Shown here: piece after piece, positions 62,611-64,000 of the stretch
Numbering within the stretch: position 1 is the first letter of the stretch
Layout of the letters: each line of letters begins with the position of its first letter
Assembly (NCBI GenBank): GCA_964036315.1
Contig: OZ038485.1
Span: 101,633,749 to 101,697,748 of the forward strand
Direction: 5' to 3'
Length of the DNA: 64,000 nucleotides
DNA from: Acanthosepion esculentum
Taxonomy: Eukaryota > Mollusca > Cephalopoda > Sepiida > Sepiidae
Notes under the pieces: generated by a model
Told to the model about the DNA's origin: nothing
Databases searched by the model: none
What the model saw: only the letters and a program-made list of their open reading frames with translations
Position numbers and translations under genes: made by a program

Positions 62611-63360
62611 AACGTAACGAATCTTTCAAATTGGATAGCAGCTCGTCTAGAAGGACTTCTCTGGATTTCAAACAGCGGAGAAGGAAACTGGAAACCACTC
62701 CATTATTTTCACAAAAAGTCTTGACAATTCGTAGATAATGAAAAAGGAAAGAAATGTGGAGCAGCTAAAATCGTTTATTAACTGAGGGCACGTCACCTGA
62801 AGTGGTGGCACCTGTTAGGGTCCGAGCTATAGGCAAATAGTTACCCCCCACCCCAAACAGGGGTAAAAACACTATGCAAGTATAAAAAAATAGATTTTTA
62901 TCGTGGAACTGCCGGCGGTACATTTAAAAAAATATTAATCGCAATACATTTTTGAAAAAAAATACGACATGCAATACATTTGACTCTCGACAAAAAAAAA
63001 AACTCTTTACAAAAATACGTCAATAAAACCTGATCTACAAACTGATTTCTTACAAAGCATACATATTCTATTCATAGGAACCTATCCTAAAAGTCTTGTC
63101 GTTATTAAATAACCCATTGTGTTTTTGATATGCCGTAAAACAAAATAAACCAAACCAAACCCAAATGAACTATATCTGAGAAAGCTGAGGACTATTCTAT
63201 TAATTTTGTGTCTTTGAAAACTTCTTTTGATAAGGTGGACAATAGTTAGCTTTGCAGAATATGAAGAGCCATTTTCTTGCATGAGTGTATTGTTTAGCTA
63301 AAAGCGTCGCGCTATTTATCAAATTTGAAGGCACCCATAATTTTACAATTATATCTGTTC
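62611..63360. other. No recognised feature
   Basis: AT-rich with A runs; GC-richer patch at 62780-62860 unassigned. Confidence 0.35.
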
Positions 63361-63364
63361 ATTG

Positions 63365-63590
63365 GGGAAGGGGTATGAATCCAGCTCTTCCCCTCTCCCC
63401 AGCTATGGATAAATAACACGACAGACTTGGCCCTTTAGCCTTTAGTGGCAACCAGTTTCGAAGAAAGATAAGTCTGAATTCAAAACCTCTGACTATGGGT
63501 AAATAGTAGGGCAGACAAGGGCTCTTCAGCCTTGAGTGGCAACCAGTCTAGGAGAAGGACACACCTTAATTAAAACCGTATATAACCCTG
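63365..63590 (+). mobile_element. SINE family A body, duplicated 3' part
   Basis: GGGGAAGGGGTATGAATCCA and CCCCAGCTATGGATAAATAA start the body; the stretch CTATGGGTAAATAGTAGGGC to GGCAACCAGTCTAGGAGAAG at 63492-63557 repeats 63404-63466. The tRNA-like head is missing. Confidence 0.65.
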
Positions 63591-63779
63591 GCGAAGCATA
63601 TACTATGCAGTTAATGAAAGGACCGTAGACGTTACAATGACACTATGATCCTGACTGCAGTGCGACGTGTGTCTGCGTCAGTGTCTCTGCGTATGTGCGT
63701 ACAAAAGAAAGAAAAAAGTCGATCTGATATGGGTTCACTAGTAGAGCAGACTATATGACTATATGATCCCGACAGTGAT

Positions 63780-63910
63780 CGTGTGTGTGTGTGTGTGTGT
63801 GTGTTTCTGTGTGTGTGTGTGTTTCTGTGCGTGTGTTTGTGTGTGTGTGTGTGTCTTTGTGTGTGTGTCTGTGTGTGTGTCTGTGTGTGTGTCTGTGTGT
63901 GTGTGTGTGT

Positions 63911-63945
<35 letters not shown>
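63780..63945. repeat. (GT)n microsatellite with TCT/CT interruptions
   Basis: Long GT run; the cysteine/valine frame over it is an artefact. Confidence 0.95.
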
Positions 63946-63946
<1 letters not shown>

Positions 63947-64000
63947 GCAGTCGATTCGTTAGTACAATTTTATGATGATGTTTGTATCACCCGTCCAATG

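Noticed and set aside
63763..63975. Cysteine/valine-rich frame
   Set aside because: Translation of (GT)n; similar cases at 20031-20286, 50533-50776 and 57463-57687.

Overview
The window is repeat-dominated animal DNA, and I find no host gene or conserved exon in it. Three things point to a lophotrochozoan, most likely a cephalopod such as an octopus: the mollusc-like 5S rRNA-derived units at 28.7-29.4 kb, the mix of repeat families (tRNA-derived SINEs, CR1/Jockey-like LINEs, restriction-endonuclease-like LINEs, Penelope-like elements, mariners) and very long (TA)n tracts. The species assignment is inference. Almost every long open frame is a broken transposon or the translation of a microsatellite.

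Layout. 0-5 kb: 3' end of a CR1/Jockey-like LINE, a split 36-bp minisatellite, LINE relics and a tRNA-type SINE. 5.4-7.3 kb: a mariner with TA target duplication, split by a Copia-like gag-protease fragment. 7.6-8.1 kb: a hAT-type MITE. 9-10.2 kb: a SINE and a deleted mariner. 10.2-14.9 kb: LINE fragments and microsatellites. 16-17.9 kb: a Penelope-like element (reverse transcriptase plus GIY-YIG) interrupted by a LINE scrap. 18-23 kb: (TA)n-flanked SINEs and fold-back repeats. 23.1-28 kb: two close copies of the CR1/Jockey-like LINE, one keeping reverse transcriptase motifs, with tRNA-Ser-headed SINEs and two large palindromes between them. 28.7-30.2 kb: a tandem array of 5S rRNA-like heads leading into a tRNA-like module, then a second 5S-tRNA chimeric SINE. 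34.3-40.4 kb: pogo-like MITEs, a solo LTR and a head-to-tail graveyard of LINE copies with a CCHC plus PD..D endonuclease-like C terminus, separated by (ATT)n. 42.5-49 kb: mariner relic, 24-bp minisatellite and several LINE relics. 50.5-51.4 kb: a non-autonomous Helitron. 51.6-52.6 kb: Penelope-like pieces in tandem and inverted order. 54.8-55.9 kb: mariner transposase pseudogene. 57-63 kb: SINEs, LINE scraps, an LTR, Tc1-like relics and microsatellites.

Working picture. The region is a transposon accumulation zone. Autonomous families (CR1/Jockey-like LINE, REL-endonuclease LINE, Penelope-like, mariner/Tc1, hAT, Helitron) are all represented by defective copies next to the short non-autonomous elements they probably mobilise. 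Microsatellites repeatedly sit exactly at element edges or inside them, so several seem to have spread with the elements. The most unusual object is the oligomeric 5S rRNA-like head at 28669-29475.
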